Of a stretch of 64,000 nucleotides of DNA, positions 43,351 to 62,700 are shown in pieces. The notes beneath the pieces were generated by a model. The model did not search any database, was not told the DNA's origin, and saw nothing but the letters and a program-made list of their open reading frames with translations. The stretch is from NCBI GenBank assembly GCA_028551475.1, contig CM052359.1, forward strand, positions 13,641,583 through 13,705,582. Direction: 5' to 3'. The DNA is from Casuarina equisetifolia. Its lineage: Eukaryota; Streptophyta; Magnoliopsida; Fagales; Casuarinaceae. Numbering within the stretch: the stretch's first letter is position 1; every line of letters begins with the position of its first letter. A program made the translations under genes and the position numbers.

Positions 43351-44732
43351 AGATTATTGCCTATGGGTATCTTTAGGGCTTTTCTTCATATTGCTAGACA
43401 AAGGACCTTTTTTTTTATCTCTAAGATCATGCTAATCAACCAACTCATCTGCACCTCCCAATTTCTGATTGAGGTTTATTGTTTTTGGAGTCTCACTTCT
43501 CAATTATGAAGTCTAGCTATAGTTTTCTCTATAAAGTGTTGTGTGGTGATGGCTAAGTTGGTAATTTCATCATTTCTAGAGCTTTTTCTCCATATTTTCT
43601 AGGCAAAAAAGACCCTTTTGTCTCTCTAAAAGCATGTTGACCAACTAACCCATTTGTACCTTAAACTTTCTAATTGAAGCTTCTTGATTTTGAAATCTCA
43701 CTTCAATTCTCTCCATAGAGTTTTGTGTAGTATTGACTAGGTTGGTGACCATATCCTCCAAGTTAGGCCTTGCCTTTTCTATTTGCTTGAATGTTGGTGG
43801 CAGTTTGACTTCATTTGGGTTATTCTATGAAAAATTTTGATGATTATGCCATTCCAAATTATACATGTTGGAGTAAAAATCATTTAGTAACATACTCAAA
43901 ATCCTACCAAAATTAGCATATTCATTATAGTAAGCAAAAGGGTTACATACTTGACATTTTGTGCTCGTATCCTCCACCACAAAATTCACATGTTCTACTT
44001 TGAATTATTACAATGGAGTACTCAAAGTTATTTATATTCTTATTGAGCACCTCAAATTGTGTGCAAATTGTTGTGAAGGCATCTACTTCATGGACTTCAC
44101 TTGCTTTATGCATTGGTAGCCTCTCAATAGGCCATTGATAGCTATTGGCAAACATTTCTTCCAAAATATTATATGCTTTTTTTAGTGTCTTATTATTCAA
44201 AGACCTTCTCGTAGAAAGAAATTTTTGAGTCAAATCATCCTATATAGTAATTAATCCCGTAAGAAGAGAAGATAACCAACATTTAGCTTTGCCCCTAAGA
44301 GAAAATGAAAATAGCCTTAACCTGACAACATTATATGTGACTTCATTGTATTTGATCATGTCACAAATTTTAAGGAAGGCTTCAATATGAGCATTTGGAT
44401 CATTGTTTGGTAACTACTAAATTGCACAGAGTTTTGAAGCATCTGGATAAATATTGGCTTGATCTCAAAGTTATTTACTTGAATTTCATTCCTCTTAATG
44501 CTCGATATGGCTCTCTAAAATGTTGGTACAACATAGTCTTTCAAAAGTCTATGTGTACCATCATTTTTCTCCATCTTTATAGATTAACCAAAGGATTTTT
44601 TTTTTAACAATTAAAACAAAAGATTAAAAAATAAAAATAAAAATAAAAATAAAAATAAAATAAAAGCAACAAAAGCTAGATTAAACTTAGAAGCTATTTG
44701 ATATTAATATTAATTAGTAGTAAAACAACCAA

Positions 44733-44750
44733 TTCCCAACAACAGCACCA
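44733..44750 (-). other. Primer-binding site of the Athila-like element (tRNA-Asp type)
   Basis: The plus strand reads ttcccaacaacagcacca, against the plant tRNA-Asp 3' end TCCCCGGCAACGGCGCCA. Thirteen of 18 positions match, and all five mismatches are C-to-T or G-to-A. It lies 6 bases from the end of the LTR at 44757. Confidence 0.75.
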
Positions 44751-45082
44751 AAAACTTGTTCAAGGAAATCCTATATGTAAGTACATATGTCGAACAAGTA
44801 ATATAATGATGAGTAAAATATCGTCCCATAGAGACTAGTGATTACTAGGCCAAGTAATTACTAATAGTAAACAACTCCTACAATTTATCTAGCAAACTGA
44901 ATTGATAAAGAATAAACTAGATAACTAAATTTAAAGGAAATTAATAAACGAAACATGTTAAAGTGTTCAATTTCACTATAACTATTAGGTACAAATGTGA
45001 TCATTTATAATTGAAAGATTGATTTTATTCATGTGATGGCAAAGTTTCCTAATTTATTCTCTATTTTATGTCTAGGTAAAAT

Positions 45083-46341
45083 TGTTCAGTAAAACTTTAA
45101 ATGCAAGTGAATATGTGGAACAAATAATATAATGATGAGAAATATATTGTCCTATAGAGATTAATGATTACTAAACCAACTAATTACTAATGATGAATAA
45201 CTCCTAGAATTTATCTAACAAATTCAAATAATAGATAATAGAGTAACTAACTAAGTTAAGAAAACTTAATACAAGAAATATATTATACCATTTGATTTCA
45301 CCATAACTACTAAATATGAACATTGATTATTTATGCTTGTAAGAGTGATAATACTCATGTAATGGCGAAATCTCCTAATTTATTCATTATCCTATGTTTA
45401 GGTATAGTGAACCTATTTAGTTCATTAATTTACTATATTTTTATATATAAATTGAAACAAACCAAATGCATTAGGATTTATGAACATTCTCAGTTTACAT
45501 TAAAAGCCACATGAACAATATAGTATATGTTTACCCATATTTAATTTATGGTTACCCATTACAATAAACAATTGCATATCATTTCATGTTGGTCTCAAAC
45601 ATGCAAATCAAATCATTTAAATAGTAGCTAATCACTTAAAAGCATTACACACAATAATATATAACTTCACATAAATAAAATATCTTACAAAACATAACAA
45701 TTATAAGATTAATATCATCATAATTAGGTTACATTATAACTTTAACAAAAGTAAACTAAAACATAATGAGATAATAAGGAAGAATAATAATAGAAATTAA
45801 ACAATGCATCTTGATAAAGAACAAAAAGTTTGTTACCCTTTTTGTCTTCTCTTCAAGAAAACCTTAAATTCTTAGCTTCTATCTTAAGTTGTACTAAATT
45901 TCCTCCTCTCTCTTCTTATGCCTATTTTTTTTCTCTTTTTTCTCTTGAATAGGGTTTAGATTTAAACTTATTTCCTATCATAGTAGAAATGAGTTTTAGA
46001 GACTCAAAACAATTGGATTTTAAACTCCTATATTAATTGGGCTTTAAACTCCTAAACATGACTAGGTTTTCTAATTATTTTGAAAACTCAATAACAATAG
46101 AAAATCTAATAACAATTGTTTAAAGCCCAAGCCTATTTTGACTCTCTTGATATATTCTTTCCATATTTTGCCATAAAAAGCCTCATGTTCTCCATGCTCA
46201 TCATTTTTCTCCATGTCTTTTTATGTTACAAAAACAAGACAAATTTAAGTAAATAAAGAGGAATTCAAATATTTTCTCACAAGCATTATATTATTTATTG
46301 CCTAAATTAGATAAAATAACTCTATAAAAATAGAGTTATTA
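45083..46341 (-). mobile_element. LTR nested inside the Athila-like LTR
   Basis: A 1259-bp LTR on the minus strand with the family ends (TAATAACTCTA... and ...TACTGAACA). It interrupts the outer LTR between the segments corresponding to tctaggta and caaatttacttag. The central part differs from the outer LTR, suggesting another subfamily. A clean target duplication is not visible. Confidence 0.8.
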
Positions 46342-47697
46342 ATAGCAAATTTACTTAGCTCATTAACTTGTTATATCTCTATATATGAATTAAAATGAAC
46401 TAAGTGCATTAAGACTTATGAATATTTTAGTTTACACCTAAAGCCACATAAACCATATGGTATATGTTTATCCATATTAATTTATGATTGCATATTACAA
46501 GAAGCAATTGCATGTTATTTCTTGTCGGTCTCTAACATGCAAATCAACTTATCTAAGCGATAGCTAATCACTCAAATGCATTAAACTTAATAATATGTAA
46601 TTTTACACACATAAAATATCTCACAAACACCATATTCGTAACATTTATACCATTGTAATTTAGTTACATCGTAATTCTAACAAATTAGACTAAAACGTCG
46701 TATGTAAACAAACAAAAACAATGCTAGAAATTGAAAAAAGTATTCTTTAAATTAAAAAGATGAAACTTGTTACCAAAATGTCTTCAATTCAAGGAAATTC
46801 TACACACCTTTACACATTAGGGAGTAGAAAAGAGGTTGTTTGAAAGAGAGGAAGAAAATCACACCATTATGCGCCGCCATGCACCACTGCCAAGTGCCAC
46901 CACGCCTTCTCATGAGCTGTTGCCATGTGCCTTGCTGTTTTGCACAGAAAAATGCTAGAAATTGTCGTGGAAGGTGTAGGGAGTGTCAATTTGCAAAAAG
47001 GTTGTGCTGATTTACCATAGAAACACAAAGATCTGACAAAATCTCCAGTGGGCGTTCGTTGTCTCTTGCTAGAAACCACCACCAAATCGCCCAAAAATAG
47101 CTGCAGAAATGCGAGAAGTCACACTAGGATGGCAGATTTGCTTCCTCCTCACCAAAAAACACTTAAATCGCCGAAAAAAGAGACAGATATGGCAAGAGAT
47201 GTGGTGGATTGTGGTTTTTTGCGGAAAAAGAGTGCGATGGTCGGCTGTTGCACGACTATTAGGCACTTTTAGAGATTCACGCTGTCACGCACGGCCACTG
47301 TTCTGACAAATCCCTAGCCATCTATGTCCCGGCCGGCAATCTCTCTCTCTCGCCCTTTTTTCCCTCCTTTGGCCACATGGGAATGCCCTTTTTTCTCTCC
47401 TCTCTCCTTGGTTTTTTTCTTCCTTTTTAATCCTTGTGTGGCATGCCCTTTGCAATTTAGGTTTTTCTTCTTATTAATGGCATGCCCTACTTTTCTCTCT
47501 CTCTTTTTTTTCTTTTTCCTTTGCTGCAATTATTGTTAGAATCAATTAGTTTTCCTTCTCTTGTCATCATATTATCATTTGTTACATAAATAAGGAAAAT
47601 GTGAATAAATATAAGGAAATCTAAATATTTTTTCACAAACACAATATTATTTGTTGTCTAAAATACTTAAGATAACCTTATAAAAATAGAATTATTA

Positions 47698-48227
47698 GTT
47701 GACACATCAAATTAGGCATTCAAAGAATACAAACATCAAATAATAATCTTCATGCATATTTTGATGTCGGATGGGTAGGTAATCATGATGGTTGCAAATC
47801 AATTGAAAGATTTTATATTTTTCTTGAAACCAATATAATTTCTTGGAGTTCCAAAAAATAAAAGTTGTAGCTTGCTTTAGTATAGAAGCTGAGTTAAAAT
47901 ATCTTGTTGATATTACTGCATAACTTATTTGGATAGAAGTTATATTATAAGATCTTTGTTTGAAACGATCTGATCCTCCCACACTTTAGTGTGATCATTT
48001 ATTTACATTTTATCTATAACTAATCTTGTTTTTCATGCAAGAACAACACATGTTGAAATTGATTTTTACTTTATGTGTGAAGAATCAAAACAAAGAAACT
48101 TTTTGTATGTTTCATTTCTTTATTGATCAAACAACTAATATCTTTACAAAAGGTCTATCTTCCACTTAATTTTAGCTGCTTTAAGACAAGCTTATAGTGC
48201 AAAATGACACATTAGCTTGTAGGAAAA
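47698..48227 (+). pseudogene. Copia RNase H remnant before the 3' LTR
   Basis: Reads LHAYFDVGWVGNHDGCKSIE, then IISWSSKK, VACFSIEAELKYLVDITA and, after frame changes, a TNIFTKGLSST-like end near 48165. It belongs to the same copia element as the gag at 42338. The catalytic region is broken by stops. Confidence 0.78.
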
Positions 48228-48771
48228 TGTTAGAAATAAAATGAAAATGGACCATATCAACCATATGTAAAATGCTAGAAGTAGCAATTTCTCAAATTAA
48301 AGTAGACACGTGTAACATACATGCAACAACTACTAAGACAACCCACGAATAGAATGAAGATGCACATGTATATCTCACGCATGTTGTCTTCTTCCCCACT
48401 CCCACATGATAATAGTTCTTCTTCTCCTTTATTTGATAGTTATATAAAATGGATGAAGGTGAAATAAAGGGCATTTAAATCAGAAGAACATGATCTTTTT
48501 ATTATAAGGAAAAAAGAAAAGAATTATCAACTTTGTTGATGAAAATTTTTACTCAAAATCTAAAAAGCTTTAGAGTTCTTCATAGCTATGATTTCTATAA
48601 TCAATTTGTTATTGATTTATCATCATTAAGATAATGTACACACAATTCATCCAAAAAATACAAGTTTTTTTTCCCTTATTGTTTTTTATATTGTTCTTGA
48701 TATTTGTTTTTATTTCATTATTGTTTTTATAAGAATTTCTACAATATTTTGTAGAAACTCTTATTTTAACT
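48228..48771 (+). repeat. 3' LTR of the nested copia element
   Basis: 544 bp, matching 41711-42279 with indels. It is followed by aacgt, the partner of gacgt at 41706-41710. Confidence 0.83.
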
Positions 48772-49912
48772 AACGTAACATCAAGTGGGCAACTAAGATC
48801 TGTCCAGTCCTTTGATTTTTAGCAACGTCTTGTTTTGTCGAACATGTTCACACGCTGAAAAACTCGTGCATTTCTAAACAAGAAATGTGAAAGGGTAACT
48901 TGTTTTGTACCCACAGACTTCGAAAGGTCGCGCATGGAACCTGCTCGCCCACGCATGGATTTGTCAGTAGAAAGAGATGGTGTTAAACGATGTTCAAAGA
49001 CCTGGCAGCCTCTATCTGATCAAAGAAAGAAAACGAGGGAAAGGTTATCATCATGCTTTCACTTAATTTCTTCTCTCCTCCACTGTTGAAAATGATTAGT
49101 CGTGAGCATGGTATTGTTTAGATTTTTTATAAGAACTTTCATAGTTTTAAGTTGACTTTTAAATAAAATATTTTTTTAACATAATACCATAATTCGAGGA
49201 CAAGTATATATATATATATATATAATACCTTTAACATCTACTCCCCAACTTCTCTTTCATTCCCTTTAAAACTTCTCTTTCATTCCCTCTAAACACCCTT
49301 CCAACACTCGACCCCACATGAACATCGGATAATGATGTTCGATCACGAGAAGAATCTTGAGCCTAGGATTCTCTTAGACAATCATATTCATGTACGAGGG
49401 GGGAACATGATATTGATGAATACCACAAGAAACGGTCATGTAGTGATAAATGCAAACAAAGAAATATAGTTTTTTTTTGCCGCAAATCGTACTAAATGCC
49501 ATCGATTGCTCAATAGATTTTGATATATCAGAATGAAGAAAAAACAATTACATGATTTTGTTAGAATTACCGGTCCAAAGTTAATGATCCCTTATGATTT
49601 GTCTCTATGTAGAAATAGCCCAATAAGTTGTTTCTATTAAGAACAATACGTCAAAAGTTTTACATTGTCTAAATCTTATTAAAAAAATTTTAAATATAAA
49701 TAACAAATCCTCGTAGTCTTAAACTGATAATAGATAAAAATTATTTTTTAACTATTTCTAATTATTTTATAATATCCATAATTGAACAACTCAAGACCCA
49801 CTTAGAGATCTCTTAAACTTTTATACCGCCTTGTATGGAAAACTAAAAAATGCATTAAAAAGAAGAAGAAGAAGCAATCTTCCCAATTTGGTCAATTTGT
49901 ACTTTTCAATAT

Positions 49913-50114
49913 GTATTTTATATAAAAATTTTAAGAGGAAAGAATTAAGGGAAATAATTTAGAAATGAAGAAATATGTAAAAATTAGGGAAAGTTTATCC
50001 TCGTCAATCTATTCTTTTCTATATAAACTTTTTATAGAAATATTAAGAGAAAAGAACGAAGGGAAATAATCTAAAAGGAAGACGTGTAAAAAACAAGGGA
50101 AAGTTTATCCTAGC
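49913..50114. repeat. Degenerate tandem duplication of about 100 bp
   Basis: Two units, about 49913-50009 and 50018-50114. Both carry tatataaa, an attttaaga-like stretch, agggaaataat and gggaaagtttatcct in the same order. Confidence 0.65.
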
Positions 50115-50805
50115 AAAATCTTACATTTTGTTTTTATTATCTTCATCTTGGACAAGGGAAATATGGTGTAATCTCCTTTTTATGTTTATTTTTTAATGTA
50201 GAATTTTCTGTAACTTGAGGTTATTGAACATGTCAAAGAAACCCAATCTAGCAACTGCAAGTTTCATCTTTAGTCTAATTTAATTGGTTCATACAAGTGT
50301 AGGAAGTTGACTTTGGTGGCCACTGCATATTTACGAGGAAAGTTTAAAAGAAGTGGCCAAATTGTTGAGAAGTATTCAGCCAAGGTTTATGAAAGAAAGT
50401 CATGGGAGTTACCCTTAACTAACATAATTAGATTAATGAAGCAAGAGTTGGTATGGTCATAAGTTCTCACTTTCTTTGTTTTTCTTGGTTTTTTTTTTTG
50501 TGATTGGCGAAATTAAAGAAAAACTTGTCAAAACAGTTAAAAAATCTCTTAAAATGAAGAAAATGATTTCTATATTTCTTCTCCTTTATACCATCATTTT
50601 TGTTTTTAACTATAAAAAATCATTCAATTTTTTTTTCTTAAAACTTATCGCTAAAAAGAGGAAAACCCTAAACATATAACAAGAAGAATATTATAATAAA
50701 ATATTGTAAATATTTTAACATTAAATATCAGCTACTTTTTAACATGTTGTATTGTCATAAATGTAAGAAATCATGAAACTTAACCTATAAGTAAACATTA
50801 TAAGT

Positions 50806-51232
50806 AATAAAATAAAATCACAAAAGTTCAATTTACAAACAATGTCATAGTTAAACCTACTCTGATTTTTTTTTTTTGTTTTTGTGTTATCTTTACATGA
50901 TATTAGCTTTCATCATATTCCCAATATTTTATTAAAATTATGTCATTCCAATCATCATTATTACTGTCACCACTGACTATTTATCTAAATTGGCTAAAAG
51001 AAATTATAAAAAACCAGATCCATGAATAAAAATTAAGAGTAATAAAATAAAATCCCAAGAATCTAATTTATGTCATAGTTAAACTTGTTATGATATTATC
51101 AAATTTTTTTCCTCATATTATCCTAACACATATATCATTTCCTATCATTTTCAATCTCTTATTAAGCTTGTATAATCACAACTATCATCATCGTCGTCAC
51201 CATTGACTGTCTATCTAAGTTGTCTAAGTTTA
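50806..51232. repeat. Degenerate tandem duplication of about 200 bp
   Basis: Units at about 50806-50999 and 51039-51232. They share taataaaataaaatc, tgtcatagttaaac, atatcat/catcatat, attactgtcaccactgac versus cgtcgtcaccattgac, and tatctaa. Both end at a similar point (ctaaattggctaa versus ctaagttgtctaa). Confidence 0.65.
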
Positions 51233-52169
51233 ATATAGAAATTCTTCAAGGGATACAAAATCCAAAATAATTGATGTTTAATTCGAGAAGTTTTCCAAGA
51301 AAGAAACACGCACGCACGTTGTACAAGACAACCATCTGGCCTTGACAGCCGGCAGACCGAGAAGGTATCGCTTCACCCCTCGTATCTGTTGAAACTAGTG
51401 TTTGCTAGAACATCATCAAAAAATAAATAAATAAATAAATACAAAAGGGAAAATAATTCGGGAACGGGGAAGAAAAACAGACAAGAAAAGGACGACGCAT
51501 ATAGAAATGCAATCTCCGCCTGCTTTTCCTCTCTCTATCGCCTTTCATCACACCACTTTCCTCCGCTGGTAGCCATTGTTGCTTCTTTTTTCTTTTTAAA
51601 TCTGGGTTGGCGCTTCTGTCCTTCTTTCCCTCTGATCCCGACAATCGTTGTCCTCTTAATCGGTAGCTTCCGCAGCCGTCAAAGTTTCGACCTTTGTTGA
51701 ATTCCAGCGTGCCGTTACGTTTTCTGTGGTTTTCTGGTCAAAGCGGCTGGTGGGTTTGTCTTGAAATCGGGGTATTAGATTGAGGATTATGGGGTTTTGG
51801 TATCAAGGGATGTAGTTGGGGGAGGCGGAGTTTGATCGAGAGATATAATCGCACCTCATTTTTTCGGGTTATATAGAATTTTTCACAATTTGTTGGCTGT
51901 TTTTTGCTTTTGTGTTCTGGGGCTCGATTTTGTTCCTATTTGGCGGTGATTTGAAGGACAGAGTTTGATAGATTTTCGTCTGGGTTGTCCAAGAAAGCTA
52001 GGATTTTTTTTTTCTATCTGGGGCTGTCTTAATTCGTTGAGTCGGTCAAGATGTGGGGATTGGTTGGTGGATATTGGACTATGCACGTATAATGCTGGAT
52101 TGGACACAAATCTGAGTGGAATTTGCAATTTTTAGCTTCTGGTAGGACGTGTATTGAAGGAATTTGATA

Positions 52170-58694
<6,525 letters not shown>

Positions 58695-59722
58695 CTGAGG
58701 ATCTTAATAGTAAAAAGACATCTGTTATGCCATACATCGTCTCTACCTGGAAAAGTTTTAGAAGTTTGCACCTCTGTACATGGGAGATTGACATATTCAC
58801 CACCACATTTACACGCTATTTCTCTTCTCCTGTCAAGATTCCTGGACTTCTACTCTTCTTTCACCAACCAAAGATTTTCTGGCCATTGTAACGTGTTCAG
58901 ACACTTCCCATGAATGAAAAAGATTTATGTAGTGTAAACTTCCTTTATAAGAACTGCGAGCACCTGAAATAAACTATGTATTTACCGATGTTCTTCATGT
59001 TCAGATCAACATTATTTGGAGCCTCAATCTTTTGGGCCTGTAAAGAAGTTTTGAGCTTAGTCTTCTTAGGCTGAATGAGACACTACTGTTTCGGCATTCT
59101 GTCATGAAATTACGGGACATCCTTGCAGCATGAACACCATGTCTTGCTCAACAAACAGGATATAGGAATGCAAATGAAGTGTAACTGGATTAGATGCAGT
59201 GGATCTAGATAAGCTGATTTTAAAAATTTAACTAAATCAATCCTTTTTTTTTTCATCCTTTCTTTTCTCTCCAAATTTTGAGATTTGATTTGAACAAAGT
59301 GAGCTGTTTAGTTGACTTAATGATCACTTAAGGGGCAGAAATAAAGGTGAAGAGGTTGAGATGGTAATGATGGATTGCGATTGATGAGAAGTTCAAATGT
59401 CAAGAAAACGCAGCAAATGAAATCCTTAGAATCTGTGACCACCAAATCTTCTCAACAGTTTATCAAAATACAATAACCTTTTTGTCCCATCACTGTTATC
59501 ACCAATTTACAACAACTCCCCTCCCTCTTCTTTTCTCCAGAAAGGCACTTTGATTGAGATATGTGTAGTAAGATTCAACCTGTTTGCAGAGTACAGATCA
59601 AGCTCCATGACAATGATCTCAGAAAGGAACCAGAAAGCATGCACATCTAAGATGAAAGAAAAATATCTACAGTGCATGACATTGTGGATAACCAAGATAT
59701 AGTTTGTCCTCCTGCCTTTGGT
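58695..59722. other. 3' untranslated regions of the convergent CK1 and VPS2 genes
   Basis: The CK1 3' UTR probably extends to about 58950 (aaataaac-like signal near 58967). The VPS2 3' UTR comes from the other strand. No further gene is recognised. Confidence 0.55.
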
Positions 59723-62700
59723 TCATGGATTTCTAAGAGCTGCCAACCGCTTCTCAAGCTCATCAATGCCCGAGCTGCAATGGGACATAAATTTCATGGT
59801 TAAATAGAATTCTGACATTCTATTGCAGGGAAAAAAGAGTTTCCTTGTCCAATGTTGTTCCGAGAACAATTTGTGTAAGTTGAAGAAATCAGATTTCATG
59901 CTCAAAGCATGAAGTCAAGGATCATCTTAACAATAGATTGAATAGAACACATTCAGGAATCATGTTTGCCCATATCGATAAAATCTCACTTTAATTAATT
60001 TAACAAACTAACAAGCAAGGAATATGGCTTTAGAAGAATAAAGGGATCATGCAGCAAACACACATACAAAAACACACAGATTATGTGGTTTAGGAGAAAT
60101 GATTCCTATGTCTACGGAGCAATAATTCATTCTCTATTCAGAGCATTTACAATTTTCTCTCTTATGGCTCTCACAAGCCACGCATCATTACATACCTGCC
60201 AGCACCCTCAGCATTTTTCTGGGCGATTCTTCCTTTTGGAGCTGCTGACAACTGTCGAGAGTTAAGGACATAAACCAAATAACCTGAATCAGCTTAGCTA
60301 TAAAAATTCTAATACTAAATGACAAAACCAGGAATTTGTAGCTCATTCGAACCTGTGAGGCAACATCAACACCAATTTCATCTAGCACCTGAAAAAAAAA
60401 TTATATTCATATTGCATTAGTTTCTACTGAAATCCAACAGTCCAATCAATGCCTAAAATACCCATACTGTGCCCATCAAGACTTGCAGATACTTGGGGAT
60501 CTGACATCATCCCTTCTCAACCTTTCTAGTTTTACAACCAGAGGCCTCAGAAGTTAATAATGAATAGCTCCCAGTTATCAGGTAGTTTTGAGGTCAAACC
60601 CATTGTATCCAATCACAACATCACAATCAACTTCAAAGATAAGTTGTTTCATGTAAGTTTGAGGAAAATCCCCCCCAAGTCCAAGGTAATAATCTTACTT
60701 ACGAGAAAATAGTGACAAGGAAAATGCAATTTCTTTTTCACCAGGTACAATACATAAAGGCAATAATAGAAGCATGCCTGATTAGTCAGGTCTTCACTCT
60801 CCTCTTCAGCCTCATCATCATCCAAGGCATCATCTATGGCATCCGACATCATTTCAGTCTGCAGGTACCCAAGACCATTATTTCCAAAATATGCAACCAA
60901 GAAGCAAATATGAACTTATTTCCACATTAGTATGGTTTCACAAGTAGAGGGACATTCGTACGGTCATATCCATCTGAGCAGACTGTCTCTGAAATTCCAG
61001 CATCACCTTTGCCTGCTTCGCTGGAGCCATTTGCTGCAAAAGAAGTAGAACAGTTACAGAAGTATTCACTATCCAAGGAATCCAGATAGAGAAGTATCCA
61101 GTATCTAAACAATGGAAATCCAGAAACAGAAGTATCCAGTATCCAAATAATGAAAATCCAGAACTTTTAGGTTTCATTACATGGTGATCAAATGATAACC
61201 AGGTGAGAAAAGTTCACAAGAGCTTATTACAAGTCATCGAGAAGTCTCTTGGGAAGGGTCCAATCTTAAAACTTGCAATAGATTATGTAAAACTTATATA
61301 ACTAAATATATGTAGGACTGAAATGTTCCCATCTAACCTTATTCATGGCTGCCATCGCCTTAGTGGCACCCTTCATGCCAACTGCAACTGAAGATTGAGC
61401 ATGCATTGCCTGCAAATCGGAAAAAATATTCTTACAGCTTAAAGCACATACGCAATATAGAATCTCAAACTAGGGAAAACAAAGTCAAACACAGATTTTT
61501 CATGAACTGGGGAGAGGGGAAGTTCACCTGTGTATGAGTTGCTATGCCTCTCATTTGAGCTCGACTACCTTGTAAGTTGGCTATTTGTTGCCTTAGCCTG
61601 ACTAGCTGGCGAGCTAGGATTTTAGTTGCAGCCTGCAAAACAGCAGACAAAAGGACAGGCAACTGATAGATCTCGAAGGTCTAGAGGAGACATGAAAAAT
61701 AGATAAAATTCAACTCCAAAAACTCAAATAGCTAGAAAAGACAAGAATATGGTTGTTAAGTTGGAGGGAAAGAGAGAGAGAGAGAGAGAGCACAAACCTC
61801 ATTTCCAGTTTTAGCTGTCCTCTTTATCTCAGCAACAAGCTTCTTTTCCTGACACAATTAGACAGAAATTACATTAGGGTTAACACCAGAGCCTTTGAAA
61901 TAGAGGATAAAAATTGTTAGGAAGTTCTTAACATACTTCTAATTGTAATGCTCCAATTTCCTTCTCTATACCTGAATCAAGGTGCAGAGACATTCATGTA
62001 AGGATTTGAAAGTAGCCACAGCCTCAATATTTAGGAATGGTTGTATTTAGGAGGGAATAATAAGAGCTGATTTTGACCTCTTGACAAGGAGAACTTAAGG
62101 TGATAGACAGCAGAAAAATGAAAATTTCACAAAAAGAGTGACACGGTGTTCTTCTACCACGTCTATGCATCAAGTACATTTATGATAAGATTATCTTTCT
62201 CCAGTTACAATATTCTAGGAATCCCAATATCCAATGTGAACAATATTATACGCCAGCAAAGGTAAGAGAATGACACAAACAACATATGAAACTAAATTAG
62301 TGAATTAACGACTCCTTGTGCAAGATAGGCCAAGTACCCACATATTACCATTGCGAATTTCAAATTATAGGCACTAGTCACAAGCCGCTGCACCAGATTA
62401 CAACACATCCTGCTAAAAGAGATTCCAAAGTTGATCAAGGCGGTGAGTTTTATCCAAATCAATCACATGGAATTTTGTAAACTTTTTTTTTTTTTAAAAG
62501 ATCATACATATTATTAACTCAAGCAATATATTATTCTTCTGAAGCTACGAATCGATTCCAATCTACCCAGAAAAGCACAATGCCAAATCTATAATCCAAG
62601 GTGTCACTCAGTTAGCCCAATAAGGCAAAGTTTACTGTCTATGACAACCAGAAGCACACAAAACGCATGAATTACAATCATTGATGATGATGATGATTGT

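Larger units (their letters stand above)
43350..47697 (-). mobile_element. Athila-like Ty3/gypsy fragment: 5' LTR, PBS and gag, minus strand
   Basis: On the minus strand the order is LTR (47697 down to 44757, interrupted by another LTR), primer-binding site (44733-44750) and gag (about 44420 to 43355). Gag reads DPNAHIEAFLKICDMIKYN, then SLRGKAKCWLSSL, TQKFL, LEEMFANSYQWPIER, a decayed CEFCGGG knuckle, FQNQEASIRKFKVQMG and a trailing KGPLSSNMKKSPKD. These are in the order of Athila-type gag. No protease, RT, integrase or 3' LTR remains. The LTR length without the nested copy (2941 minus 1259 = 1682 bp) equals that of the solo LTR at 2874-4554. Confidence 0.85.
41711..48771 (+). mobile_element. 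Ty1/copia element carrying a nested Athila-like insertion
   Basis: 5' LTR 41711-42279 and 3' LTR 48228-48771 match along their length (TGTTAGAAATAAAATG start, TAACT end). 5-bp flanks gacgt (41706-41710) and aacgt (48772-48776) form a target duplication with one transition. The primer-binding site tggtattagtt begins at 42280. Gag and the protease start are at 42338-43350, and RNase H at 47735-48190. Integrase and most of RT are missing. The middle is filled by a minus-strand gypsy fragment (43350-47697). A TATA-like ttatataaaat lies in the 5' LTR near 41908 and again in the 3' LTR near 48439. Confidence 0.88.
48777..52169. other. Intergenic region and CK1 5' leader
   Basis: Mostly AT-rich. 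It includes a TA dinucleotide run near 49205-49223, a short tandem repeat of aacttctctttcattccct units near 49243-49290, two degenerate duplications described separately and an aaat run near 51419-51441. GC content rises from about 51480, where the CK1 5' leader probably begins. No other gene is recognised. Confidence 0.5.

Noticed and set aside
47314..47539. Complementary 71-codon frames on both strands
   Set aside because: Low-complexity Lys/Arg and Phe/Leu runs in the C/T-rich part of an LTR.
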